DNA from: CAYNKA01 sp964397655
Lineage (GTDB): Bacteria > Spirochaetota > Spirochaetia > DTKZ01
Assembly: GCA_964397655.1 (NCBI GenBank)
Contig: CAYNKA010000013.1
Location: 36,302 to 100,301 of the forward strand
Length of the DNA stretch: 64,000 bases
Direction: 5' to 3'
Below, piece by piece: positions 7,693 to 17,269 of this stretch. Both the position numbers and the translations under genes were made by a program. The notes beneath the pieces were generated by a model. The model saw only the letters and a program-made list of their open reading frames with translations. It was not told the DNA's origin and made no database searches. Positions within the stretch are counted from its first letter, which is position 1; each line of letters opens with the position of its first letter.

Positions 7693-9537
7693 ATGGAACC
7701 GAAAAACGACGGACACCGATCGGGAAGGCTCAAGATCGGCGACCACTGGAACGCCATTTCCATCATCGCCCTGTCCCAGAACAACCCCCTCAAGGCCATA
7801 GCCGAGTTCGTGGAGAACTCCATCGACGCGGGAGCGAAGAACGTGACGGTCGTCCGCGGCAAGCAGAAGGGCGACTACTACCTCAAGGTGATCGACGACG
7901 GCGAGGGAATTTCGGACTTTTCCTACGTCGCCACCCACATCGGAGACTCCATCAAGCGGAAGCTCAAGAAGGACGGGGCCAAAGGCATCCAGGGCGAGTT
8001 CGGCATCGGCCTCCTCAGCTTCTGGACCGTGGGGGAGGAACTCGTCCTCACCTCCACGGGCAAGGACGGCGTCGCCCGAAGGATGAAACTCGTGAAGGGA
8101 AACCCGGCCTTCTCGGTGCGGGAAGTGCCGACGCTCTTCCAACAGCGGGGGACGGAACTCCACGTCCAGCCCATCCTCGCCGGGGTCCGCCAGCTTTCGG
8201 GGGAAAAGATCCAGAATTACCTCGCCTCCGAGCTCCGCGACCGGATCGGGAAAAGCGGAGTCCGGGTGAGGATCGTGGACCGCGCGACGCACAAGGAAAT
8301 GACCGTCGAACCGCGCAAGTTCCACGGGACCCTCCTCCACAACCTTCCGGACCCCGTGAATCCTCTGGGCGACGTGTATGTTGAACTCTATCTGTCGCAT
8401 CCGTCCGCCGAAAACGCCGTCGGTCTCTACAAGGGCGGCACGCGCATTCTGCCGGACATCACCTCCGTGGACCGCTTCAAGAAATTTCCCTGGACATCGG
8501 AATACCTCGAGGGGATCATCGACGCGAATTTCCTCCAGCTCACCCCGGGCACGCGGGACGGCGTGGTCTTCGACTCGGCCTTCGAGTCGCTCTGCGTGTC
8601 CCTGGAAGCGATGGAGGAAGCGCTCGCCGAGCGCATCCGCGAACAGCAGCGGGCCGAAGAGGAGGAGGCGAGCAAGGCCATCCTCCACAAGGTGACGCGG
8701 GCCCTCAAGGAAGCCTTCCTCCTCCTGCCGCAGGAGGACTACGGTTGGCTCAACGTCCAGAGCAAGACCAGAGCCCACAGGCCGGAGACCGGCGCGGGCC
8801 CGGAAAGCGCAGGAGAGGGCGCGGAGGGTGAAGCCTCCTCCGGCACGCCGGCGGAAACGCCGATCCCCGGAGAGGATCCCGTCCTTGCGACCGCGATCGC
8901 CGACGAACGGAGCGACGCCGCGGATCAGAAGGAATTCTTCGATTACGCGGGCCCGCTCTTCAGCTTCACCGTGTCGCCGGTCTCGGCGATCGTCGGTGTC
9001 GGCGGCAAACGGAAGCTCCGCGGAGTCGCCCGGGACAAGTCGCGCCGAGTCATCGAGAGCGGCGTCGAGTACTCCTGGAGCATCCTGGAAGGAGGCGGAA
9101 GCCTGGACGCTACGGACGCGGAGTACGTGGAGTTCACGGCGCCGCAGGAACCTGGCCTCGTCATCATCGAAGGAAAAGCCGTCCAGGAAAGCGAGGAGAA
9201 AAGCGCCCAGGCCGCGATCACCGTGACCGCGGAGCTGCTTCCCGAGAGGGGGCAGGAAGACTCGCGGCACCGGAAGGGTCTTCCCGGCTACACCTACCGG
9301 AAGGCCCCAGGCGAGCTCTGGAGGTCCCGCTACGATCGGGACAACTCCCTCATCGTCATCAACAACGCGCATCCCGACTTCATCTTCGCGGCCCGCCACG
9401 GCGCCACGAAGCTCCGCTACATCGTCCGGCTTTTCGCGAAGGAGCTCGTCCTCGCGAACTTTCCCGAAGCCTCCAAGGAGGACATCCTGGAACGCATGGT
9501 CGAACTCACATTGTACGCGGAAGAAAACCTGAAGTAG
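7693..9537 (+). CDS. GHKL-family ATPase with C-terminal Ig-like domain
   Basis: The N-terminal ~210 residues form a Hsp90/MutL/histidine-kinase-type ATP pocket: the N box is EFVENSIDAGA, the G1 box DDGEGI and the G2 box GEFGIGLLS. A middle segment (about 210-320) resembles the transducer domain of this superfamily. It is followed by a Glu-rich helix (AERIREQQRAEEEEA) and a variable linker. Residues about 435-525 look like a bacterial Ig-like (BIG) domain (VSPVSAIVGVGGKRKL, YSWSILEGGGSL). A conserved-looking tail contains NNAHPDFIF. No signal peptide is present, so the Ig-like domain is cytoplasmic here. The frame opens at 7585, but I chose ATG 7693 because the family similarity begins there and a promoter sits just before it. 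Function is unknown; GHKL proteins of this layout act as ATP-driven clamps or signalling proteins. Confidence 0.75.
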   Translation: MEPKNDGHRSGRLKIGDHWNAISIIALSQNNPLKAIAEFVENSIDAGAKNVTVVRGKQKGDYYLKVIDDGEGISDFSYVATHIGDSIKRKLKKDGAKGIQGEFGIGLLSFWTVGEELVLTSTGKDGVARRMKLVKGNPAFSVREVPTLFQQRGTELHVQPILAGVRQLSGEKIQNYLASELRDRIGKSGVRVRIVDRATHKEMTVEPRKFHGTLLHNLPDPVNPLGDVYVELYLSHPSAENAVGLYKGGTRILPDITSVDRFKKFPWTSEYLEGIIDANFLQLTPGTRDGVVFDSAFESLCVSLEAMEEALAERIREQQRAEEEEASKAILHKVTRALKEAFLLLPQEDYGWLNVQSKTRAHRPETGAGPESAGEGAEGEASSGTPAETPIPGEDPVLATAIADERSDAADQKEFFDYAGPLFSFTVSPVSAIVGVGGKRKLRGVARDKSRRVIESGVEYSWSILEGGGSLDATDAEYVEFTAPQEPGLVIIEGKAVQESEEKSAQAAITVTAELLPERGQEDSRHRKGLPGYTYRKAPGELWRSRYDRDNSLIVINNAHPDFIFAARHGATKLRYIVRLFAKELVLANFPEASKEDILERMVELTLYAEENLK

Positions 9538-9618
9538 AGGAAGGAAATAGAAAGCGGCTTGGCGCGCAGCAGAAGAGGGAAAAAATATTCTTTTATTTAT
9601 TAGTATTTTAGTAATATT

Positions 9619-9660
9619 AATAGTATACTCGAGACAACGATCTTTCCGTTCGGAGGCAAA
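9619..9660 (+). promoter_or_regulatory. AT-rich promoter region and ribosome binding site of lipoprotein gene
   Basis: A very AT-rich stretch contains a TATACT -10 hexamer (in tagTATACTcg, about 9623-9628). A CGGAGG ribosome binding site follows, 5 nt before ATG 9661. The -35 is poor (TTAGTA at 18 nt). Confidence 0.45.
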
Positions 9661-10416
9661 ATGAAAAAGATCTTTTTCAAAGCCGCCTTGACGGTTCTTT
9701 CGATCGTGCTTTTCTCCGCCTGCACTTCATCCGGATCGGGAGAATCCGTTCCCGGCGCAACCCCCGCACAGCTCGTCGGCTCGTGGGTGAAAGTCTTCGA
9801 CTCGACCTTCGAGTTCGTCCAGGACCACGGTTCGGACGCCATGGTGTTCGAGTTCACGGATCCCAACGGGTATCTCGTCGTATTCTATGAACAGACCCAG
9901 CAGACCTGGGAGGGCGGGCAGAAGGGAACGTACGCTGTCTCAGGAAGCAATCTTGTTCTGAAACCTACCGAACACTGGGACACGAACTCGTGGTCGAACA
10001 CTGACGGCAGCTCGAACTGGATCAACGACCACAGCGATTATCCCGTCCTCCCCTTCGTCCTGTCCGGAAGCACCCTGACGGTGACCTTCCCCTTCGCGAT
10101 CCCCAACAACTCTCAGGTCGTGCTCGCAAAAACGTCTTTCAGCCGCCGCGCCGAACTCGTCGGAGTCTGGACAACCGCTGCTTCGGATCAAGAGCTCTCG
10201 TTCAACGCCGACGGGACATTCATCCTGGACGCAGGCGGAGCCGGAGACCTCGCGGGCTCGAACTGGAACGCATCAGGAACCGAATCCGGTCACATCCGCT
10301 TGACGACGAACGACACGACGGCCCATCTCGTGCCCTATACCCTCGTCGACGGCGTCCTGACGACGAGACCGGGAACGGCGTCGGAGAAGGTTTTCATGCA
10401 GGCCTGGCCGATCTGA
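9661..10416 (+). CDS. Lipoprotein with lipocalin-like repeats
   Basis: A 251-residue lipoprotein: MKKIFFKAALTVLSIVLFSAC places the lipidated Cys at 21. Two related segments follow. Each opens with a LVGSW/LVGVW motif (about residues 38 and 166), continues with F-x-DGTF-like strands and ends in a strand-rich part. This is the pattern of small secreted lipocalin-like or DUF5004-type lipoproteins common in spirochaetes and Bacteroidota. Ligand and role are unknown. A GC-rich hairpin follows the stop. Confidence 0.75.
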   Translation: MKKIFFKAALTVLSIVLFSACTSSGSGESVPGATPAQLVGSWVKVFDSTFEFVQDHGSDAMVFEFTDPNGYLVVFYEQTQQTWEGGQKGTYAVSGSNLVLKPTEHWDTNSWSNTDGSSNWINDHSDYPVLPFVLSGSTLTVTFPFAIPNNSQVVLAKTSFSRRAELVGVWTTAASDQELSFNADGTFILDAGGAGDLAGSNWNASGTESGHIRLTTNDTTAHLVPYTLVDGVLTTRPGTASEKVFMQAWPI

Positions 10417-10425
10417 GGATTCATT

Positions 10426-10462
10426 GGGGGAGGAACGGCCGGCACGAGGCCCCTCCTCCCCC
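10426..10462 (+). terminator. GC-rich hairpin after lipoprotein gene
   Basis: GGGGGAGGA (10426-10434) pairs perfectly with TCCTCCCCC (10454-10462) around a 19-nt loop. No U-run follows, so termination is only likely, not certain. Confidence 0.4.
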
Positions 10463-10559
10463 GCGTTCGGCCGCCCCGACGGCTGTTGTTTCTCCGCATC
10501 CCGGAGTATGATGCCGCATGCGCCGTCACGAAGAATCAGCCCTTCCTTTCATTGCTTGA

Positions 10560-10934
10560 GTTCCGGCCCCTCGAGGCAGGGACGCCCTCCTCGCGGGTGA
10601 ACGCTTCTCGCGGCTCGAAACGCGCCTCTCCTTCGTGCCGAAGCGGGTAGGCATGCTCCACGGCTTCTGCGGCTGGTTCGAGGCCGACCTCGGAGGAGGC
10701 GTCGCCTTGAGCGCCTCGCCCTACTCGCCGCCGACGATCTGGCGGCAGGTCTATTTCCCCCTGGAGGGAGCGGTCCCCGTGGAACCGGGAAGCGCGATCG
10801 AGGTCGACTTCGGCATCGTGGTCGAGCCGGAGGAGAAGGCCCACTTCCGCTGGAACACGGAGGTAATGCCGACGGGAGGCGGGGAAACGGCGAGGTTCAG
10901 GCAGTCGACGCTCCGGAGCTACGGGCCGTGTTAA
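10560..10934 (+). pseudogene. C-terminal remnant of a PRMT-type arginine methyltransferase
   Basis: Open from 10560 (a TGA precedes it) to TAA 10932-10934, with no good start codon. The text GMLHGFCGWFEADL, LSASPYSPPTIWRQVYFPL and VEPGSAIEVDF is the beta-barrel dimerisation end of protein arginine methyltransferases. The N-terminal SAM-binding half, with its GxGxG and double-E loop, is absent. Only about 125 codons remain of an expected 300 or more. It lies between a hairpin and the lysE promoter and looks like debris of a lost accessory gene. Confidence 0.55.
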
Positions 10935-11068
10935 ATCGAAGAATTCCTCCGAAGATTACGCAGAGGAACGCAGATCATTAAAAGAGGTAAAACATCGGCC
11001 CATCTTCTCTTCCCATCAGTGTAATCAGCATAATCTACGGATTCTCCGTTTCCCAGGCTTCACACGCC

Positions 11069-11097
11069 TTGACGACGGTTGGAAGCCGCCCTATAGT
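11069..11097 (+). promoter_or_regulatory. Sigma70-type promoter of the lysE-ltaE unit, near-leaderless
   Basis: TTGACG (11069-11074), exactly 17 nt, and TATAGT (11092-11097). ATG 11107 follows after 9 nt with no Shine-Dalgarno sequence. The predicted start of transcription is 1-4 nt from the start codon. Confidence 0.75.
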
Positions 11098-11106
11098 TTT
11101 CCCGTT

Positions 11107-11775
11107 ATGGGAAGCGTCTATCTCCGTGAATTCCTCACCCTCGCGGTGGTTCATTTCCTCGCGGTCGTTGCCCCGGGGGCCGACTTCGCCATGGTAGTGA
11201 AGCAGAGCTACGTCTACGGCAGGAGGACTGCCATCCTCACGAGCGTCGGCATCGGCCTCGGCATGCTGCTTCACTTCGCCTACACCCTGGTGGGCCTCGG
11301 CATCGTCATCTCCCAGTCCATCCTCCTCTACAACGCGGTCAAATTCCTGGGAGCGGGCTACCTCTTCTACCTCGGCGTCAGGTCGATCCTGGCGAAGAAA
11401 TACGCCGCGCCCGTCGCCGCCGGAGCCGCGGACGACGGAGTCCGGGCCTCCCCCGGCGCGGGGGAGAACCTTCCCTCCGCCCGGAGAGCGGTGTGGGCGG
11501 GCTTCCTCGTGAACGCCCTCAACCCCAAGGCGACGCTTTTCTTCCTCTCGATCTTCTCGGTCATCGTGAGCGCCTCGACGCCGGTCGTCTACCAGGTCGG
11601 CTACTGCGTCTGGATCTTCTTCGTGCAGATCGCGTGGTTCTCATTCGTGTCCCTCGTCTTCTCCCACGGCGCGGTGCGGGCCCTCTTCGGCCGCTGCGGG
11701 CACTGGGTGGAACGCGTCATGGGAGCGGTCTTCATCTACCTCGGCGTGCGGCTCGCCCTGAGCTCGAACAAGTAG
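11107..11775 (+). CDS. LysE/RhtB-family amino acid exporter
   Basis: A 222-residue inner-membrane protein with about six membrane segments. The family signature near the N-terminus (VVAPGADFAMVVKQS) and the mid-protein LVNALNPKATLFFLS motif are clear. These proteins export amino acids such as lysine, threonine or homoserine by proton exchange. The next gene encodes threonine aldolase 10 nt downstream, so threonine or a homologue is a reasonable substrate, but this is inference from context. Confidence 0.88.
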   Translation: MGSVYLREFLTLAVVHFLAVVAPGADFAMVVKQSYVYGRRTAILTSVGIGLGMLLHFAYTLVGLGIVISQSILLYNAVKFLGAGYLFYLGVRSILAKKYAAPVAAGAADDGVRASPGAGENLPSARRAVWAGFLVNALNPKATLFFLSIFSVIVSASTPVVYQVGYCVWIFFVQIAWFSFVSLVFSHGAVRALFGRCGHWVERVMGAVFIYLGVRLALSSNK

Positions 11776-11785
11776 GAGGTCCCTC

Positions 11786-12822
<1,037 letters not shown>

Positions 12823-12826
<4 letters not shown>

Positions 12827-13626
12827 AATCGCCCAAGGAATCGGGCCTGGACCGTGCCATCCTCAGGAAGCTTGCCCCCGGCCCGCTTAGAGAATTGGCC
12901 GAGAAGGCCCTGGAAGACGAGGAACTTCACGCCTACCAGGAATACGCCAACATCGTCTCGATCAAGCGGCTCGGCTACAACGACCACGGTCCGGTCCATA
13001 TGCGCAAGGTGGTGCTCAACGCACTGACCCTCGCGGACCTCCTCCACCGGGCGGGAATCCCCTTGAGCCTCGAGACCGAGGAGATCGGCTCCTACGAAGA
13101 CAGCCTGACTTCGATCTTCCTCGCGGGCATGCTCCACGACATCGGCATGTCGGTGACCAGGACGAACCACGAGGAGTTCGCCGTCTACCTCGGCAGGCCG
13201 CTCCTCGACCGTTTCCTCCTCGCCCGATACCCGGACGACGTGCGCATGCGGGTCATCGTCGGCTCGATGGTCACCGAGTGCGTCACCGGTCACATGGGTC
13301 TCGTGAGGATCAACAGTCTCGAGGCGGGAATCATCCTCATCGCGGACGGCTCCGACATGGAAAAGGGCCGGGCGAGGATACCGATGATGATCTCGACCGA
13401 AGCGAAGGTCGGGGACATCCACAAGTACTCCTCCTCGGCAGTCGAGCGGATCGACATCGAAAAGGGCGACGAGCGGCCCATCAAAATCACGGTTCACATG
13501 TCCACGAACGTCGGCTTCTTCCAGGTCGAGGAGGTCCTCTTCCCCAAGCTGATGATGAGCCCCATCAAGCCCTACATCGAGCTACACGCCGGCGTCATCG
13601 GCGAGCCGATGAAGAAGTATCTCTGA
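12823..13626 (+). CDS. HD-domain phosphohydrolase
   Basis: A 267-residue protein with an HD metal site: HGPVHMRKV supplies the first His, GMLHDIGMS the His-Asp pair, and TNHEEF and DGSDMEKG probably later ligands. Such proteins hydrolyse nucleotide or phosphodiester substrates; which one is not visible. The last about 70 residues (IKITVHMSTNVGFFQVEEVL) form a separate beta-rich part. The TTG start overlaps the ltaE stop by 4 bases, so translation is probably coupled. There is no transmembrane segment. Confidence 0.8.
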
Positions 13627-13740
13627 GGCCGCCGGGTCGGCCAGGATCGTCCAACGTCCATTTAACGCGATTCTCACGAAAAATAAACACGAACAGGTTT
13701 TCCTGACAGGGATTCGAAACCCCTTCCTCAAGGAGAAGCC

Positions 13741-14235
13741 ATGAATTTACCGGTTTGGGCTTGGTACCTCGCCGCATACGGATACGCCCTGATCGCAGGG
13801 CATCACTTCGCCGACGTCGCGATCCACGGATTCGACCCTCTCTCGGGAGTCAAAAAGATCAGAAAGCCGGCGGGAAAGGACGCGGCGCAACGGAACCTGT
13901 TCCTTCGCTGTTCGGCCGTTCTCGGCACGCTGGAAAGGTTCATGTATCTTTCCTGCCTATTGCTCGGGCATCCGGCGTTCATCGCCGTGTGGCTCGCGGT
14001 GAAGTTCTTCGGATCGCGAAAAAAAATCAGGAAGTCCGGAATCGGGCACGTCGCGGTCCTCATCGAGACCGCCCTGTCGCTCATCTTCTCGGCGGCCGGC
14101 TGGCTCCTCTTCAAGTTCGGTTCTGAGGGAGACCTTCCCGGCGCGGGTACGGCCGCGGGTCTGAGCCTCGCCGCGGGTTTCTTCGTACGCCTGGCCGGGC
14201 GAGCGATCGCCGACGCCGAAGCGGAACGAGCGTAG
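13741..14235 (+). CDS. Small membrane protein, unknown function
   Basis: A 164-residue protein with about four hydrophobic segments (residues 5-22, 60-82, 100-122 and 135-155) separated by basic loops. AAGGAG 5 nt before ATG 13741 supports the start. I do not recognise a family. It is separated from its neighbours by 114-nt gaps on both sides and is probably monocistronic. Confidence 0.6.
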   Translation: MNLPVWAWYLAAYGYALIAGHHFADVAIHGFDPLSGVKKIRKPAGKDAAQRNLFLRCSAVLGTLERFMYLSCLLLGHPAFIAVWLAVKFFGSRKKIRKSGIGHVAVLIETALSLIFSAAGWLLFKFGSEGDLPGAGTAAGLSLAAGFFVRLAGRAIADAEAERA

Positions 14236-14298
14236 AACGACGTTCTCGAACGATAAAGCGCGGAATGCATTAATTCCTGATAAATTTGATAATATTCA

Positions 14299-14327
14299 TT
14301 GCCTTCGCGCCCGCTCCGCAGTATCGT
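14299..14327 (+). promoter_or_regulatory. Sigma70-type promoter
   Basis: TTGCCT (14299-14304), 17-nt spacer and TATCGT (14322-14327). GGGGAGG follows 6 nt before ATG 14350, giving a normal short leader. Confidence 0.5.
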
Positions 14328-14349
14328 TACCCTATAGGGGAGGTACGGC

Positions 14350-15078
14350 ATGGGTGAACGATCCGTGGTTCTGCGCCTCACTCTCGTTCTGGTCAGTCTC
14401 CTTTTTCAATTCCTGGGCCTGGTGTTCTTCTTCGGATTCGGCTTCGTTCTGATCCTCGGCGTCACCGGCGCGGTGAAATCGACGACGGGACTGCCCCCCC
14501 TGGGCCGGGCCGTGCTCCCGGTCGCGGCCGGCTTGGTCCTTTTCGTCATGGGACGCGCCGCATGGTCGGCCCAGAAACGTCTCGGGAAATACCTCAAAGC
14601 CTACAAGGAAAAGCTGAAAGCCTCGGGAAAGGAGGACTTCGCATCTTTCGTTCCTTTCTACGGATCGTACGATTACTACCTCATCTACGACTATACGAAT
14701 CTCTTCTTGAACACCCTCATGAAGGACGTCGAGCGGTACCGCGATCCTAATTCACCGGTTCACATAGAGGAGATGGGACGACGCGAAATCGTCGGAGCCA
14801 AGGCGCATTTCATCAGGGAACTGCCCGAGGGCTTTCTCATTTTCGGGCGTTGGAAGGAACAGCCGGGAACGATCTTCAACATCAACGACAAGGTCAACCG
14901 CATCGTGAAGGGAAGGGAGGCTGTCACGGCCCTCTTCAACATGGTGGAGCTTCCTCGGTCGATGAGCTTCATCGCGATGATTCTCTTTTTCTTCCCGTTT
15001 CACGAAAAGCTGTTGTATGCCTGGTTCATGGGGCGAAAGAAAAAAAGTCCCGTGACGCCGCTGAACGTAAGAGGATAA
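14350..15078 (+). CDS. Membrane protein, unknown function
   Basis: A 242-residue protein with two strong N-terminal membrane helices (about residues 8-38 and 50-72) and one near the C-terminus (about 200-222). Between them is a soluble 130-residue part containing DYYLIYDYTNLF and FIRELPEGFLIFGRW. A good ribosome binding site (GGGGAGG) supports ATG 14350. I do not recognise the family. Confidence 0.6.
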   Translation: MGERSVVLRLTLVLVSLLFQFLGLVFFFGFGFVLILGVTGAVKSTTGLPPLGRAVLPVAAGLVLFVMGRAAWSAQKRLGKYLKAYKEKLKASGKEDFASFVPFYGSYDYYLIYDYTNLFLNTLMKDVERYRDPNSPVHIEEMGRREIVGAKAHFIRELPEGFLIFGRWKEQPGTIFNINDKVNRIVKGREAVTALFNMVELPRSMSFIAMILFFFPFHEKLLYAWFMGRKKKSPVTPLNVRG

Positions 15079-15123
15079 AAACCCTATCGGGAGCGGAAAC
15101 AGGCGGTTTTCCGGAATCTCCGA

Positions 15124-15153
15124 TTGCGAAAAACAGTCCTTGAGGGTTACACT
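15124..15153 (+). promoter_or_regulatory. Sigma70-type promoter close to start codon
   Basis: TTGCGA (15124-15129), an 18-nt spacer and TACACT (15148-15153), then 9 nt to ATG 15163 with no Shine-Dalgarno sequence. This again predicts a leader of a few nucleotides at most. It also argues against using TTG 15124 as the start codon. Confidence 0.55.
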
Positions 15154-15162
15154 CACCGGGTA

Positions 15163-16020
15163 ATGAAAGGAATGTACCGCCATCTGGTCTGGCTCCTCAG
15201 GGGAGTGAAGGTCTTCGCCCTCGTGGGCAAGAGCGGGACCGGAAAGAGCTTCAGGGCCAAGCTCCTCGCGCAGAAATACGGAATCGAACTCATCGTGGAC
15301 GACGGTCTCCTGATCCGGGACCAGAAGATCCTCGCGGGCAGGTCCTCGAAGAAGGAAAAGGCCTACATGGCGGCGGTGAAGACCGCCCTCTTCCACGACA
15401 AGGACCACCGCAAGGAAGTCAGGCAGTGCATCGAGCGGCAGAGGTTCAAGCGCATACTCGTAATCGGGACCTCCGAAGGCATGGTCCGGAAGATCGCCAT
15501 GACCCTCGGCCTCCCGGCTCCCACGAAGATCATCCAGATCGAGGAGGTGGCCACCCAGGAGGAGATTCAGACCGCCCTCCATTACCGGAACGTCCACGGG
15601 AGGCACGTCATCCCGGTCCCGTCGATCGAGGTGAAGCGCAACTATCCGAAGACGATGGCGGACTCGATCAAGATCTTCCTCAAGCAGCAGTTCGGCCTCG
15701 TGAATCGCCCCCAGGTGTTCGAGAAGACCGTGGTCCGGCCGGAATTCAGCAAGAAGGGGATGGTCACCATCTCCGAGGCAGCCCTCACCCAGATGATCCT
15801 CCACTGCATCCAGGAATACAACAACCAGGTGAAGCTGAAAAAGGTCACCATAAAGAACGACGAAACCGCCTACCACATCGAACTGTCAATCGCCCTTCCC
15901 TACGGCACGGAGCTGGTGACGAGCATCTACGAGATGCAGAAATACATCATGGAGAGCATCGAACGGTTCACGGGAATCATGATCGGGGAATTGAACGTCA
16001 CTATCGACAGTATTACCTAA
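15163..16020 (+). CDS. P-loop ATPase fused to an Asp23/YloU-like domain
   Basis: The first ~190 residues form a P-loop NTPase domain: Walker A is VGKSGTGKS (about residue 20), with a possible acidic strand at LIVDDGLLI and an IEEVAT segment. Residues about 205-285 (FSKKGMVTISEAALTQMILHC, then VTIKNDETAYHIELSIALPYG, ending IGELNVTIDSI) match the fold pattern of Asp23 (alkaline shock) proteins, which coat membranes or associate with them in Firmicutes. I chose ATG 15163 over the longer TTG start because the latter coincides with the -35 box. The protein is cytoplasmic, and the biological role is unknown. Confidence 0.75.
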   Translation: MKGMYRHLVWLLRGVKVFALVGKSGTGKSFRAKLLAQKYGIELIVDDGLLIRDQKILAGRSSKKEKAYMAAVKTALFHDKDHRKEVRQCIERQRFKRILVIGTSEGMVRKIAMTLGLPAPTKIIQIEEVATQEEIQTALHYRNVHGRHVIPVPSIEVKRNYPKTMADSIKIFLKQQFGLVNRPQVFEKTVVRPEFSKKGMVTISEAALTQMILHCIQEYNNQVKLKKVTIKNDETAYHIELSIALPYGTELVTSIYEMQKYIMESIERFTGIMIGELNVTIDSIT

Positions 16021-16069
16021 ACCTGCCGATAATATGGAAATGCGGAAATCGAAAAAAGGAGGATTACCG

Positions 16070-17260
16070 ATGAAAAAAGCCACGATTCCTGCCTGCTTCA
16101 TTTTCCTCTTCACGGTCGCGGCGCTGTCCGCTCAGACGCCGGCAATTCATGAAGCGACGACGGCGCATTACCGCATATACTCCGAAATTTCCGAGAAGGA
16201 CGCCCAGGATACCGGGAAGACCCTGGACGCACTTTTCAATCTTTTCAACTACGTGTTCCATTTCGAGACCGACACGCTGAAATCGAAACTGAGGGTGCGC
16301 GTGCTCGCGGACAAGAAGCGCTACGACGAGCATCTCGTCCGGGTCCTTGGCCAGACCCGCGACGACTTCATCTATCTCCATTACGCGGACATGGAAAAGA
16401 GCGAGCTCGTCGCCTTCTCCACCGATCCCGAATCGTTCCGGGAATCGTTGAACCATCAGGCTTTCATCCAGTTCATCCGCGCCTTCATCCCCAATCCGCC
16501 GCTCTGGCTCCGGGAAGGCTTCGCCGTCTTTTTCGAAAAAGTCGTCTACAATCCCCAAACGGCCCAGGCCGAGTACAAGGAAAACCTCGCATGGCTCGAC
16601 ACGCTGAAGGCAATCAAGGCGAAAGGCGGGAACGCGGGTCTCATGAGCCTCGGCGACATGCTCGGCATGACCACGGAAAAGGCCAAGGAAAGGATCGATG
16701 TTTTCTATCCCCAGGCCTGGGGGATGGTCTCCTTCCTCGCGAACTCCAACGACAAGGACCACACCCGCATCCTCTGGGACTCCATGAGCGCTCTGAAACC
16801 GGACGCGGACCTGGACCAGAATGTTTCGGCCGTATACCGCAAGGCGTTCAAGTGGTACGACGAAGGGAGGCTGGCCGACGACTTTCTCGATTACCTTTCC
16901 AACAGGAAATCGTTCAGGACCCTGGTGCAGGAAGGAATCGACCATTACTCGAAGAACGAACTCGACAAGTCGGAGGAGTCCTTCGTAGGAGCGTCAGAAC
17001 TCGAGGACGAGAGCTATATTCCCTATTACTACCTCGGGCTCATCAATTACAGCCGCAAGAATTTCTCCGTGGCGGAACACTATTACAAGCAGGCGATGGA
17101 GAACGGCGCACAGCCTTCTCTCGTATTCTACGCCTTGGGGGTGAACTCCTTCGCGGCCAACAGGTTCGACGACGCCAGGAACTACCTGAACAAGACCAAG
17201 GAACTCGACGCGGCGTATGCGGAAAAGGCGGACGATCTTCTCAAGAGGATACAGAAATAG
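16070..17260 (+). CDS. Secreted peptidase-MA-like protein with TPR repeats
   Basis: The start at ATG 16070 is set by AAAGGAGG 7 nt upstream and by the signal peptide that follows (MKKATIPACFIFLF, cleavage near ALSAQ). The mature protein has a DUF1570/peptidase MA-like domain (about 30-260) and two or three TPR units (about 285-390, YIPYYYLGLINYSRKNFSVA). The family's HExxH zinc site should be near SLNHQAFIQFIRAF, but the catalytic Glu is replaced by Gln and the second His is missing, so it is probably not an active metalloprotease. The LREGFAVFFE motif that normally carries the third ligand is kept. It is likely periplasmic, and its partners are unknown. Confidence 0.75.
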   Translation: MKKATIPACFIFLFTVAALSAQTPAIHEATTAHYRIYSEISEKDAQDTGKTLDALFNLFNYVFHFETDTLKSKLRVRVLADKKRYDEHLVRVLGQTRDDFIYLHYADMEKSELVAFSTDPESFRESLNHQAFIQFIRAFIPNPPLWLREGFAVFFEKVVYNPQTAQAEYKENLAWLDTLKAIKAKGGNAGLMSLGDMLGMTTEKAKERIDVFYPQAWGMVSFLANSNDKDHTRILWDSMSALKPDADLDQNVSAVYRKAFKWYDEGRLADDFLDYLSNRKSFRTLVQEGIDHYSKNELDKSEESFVGASELEDESYIPYYYLGLINYSRKNFSVAEHYYKQAMENGAQPSLVFYALGVNSFAANRFDDARNYLNKTKELDAAYAEKADDLLKRIQK

Positions 17261-17269
17261 GGGCTTCTC

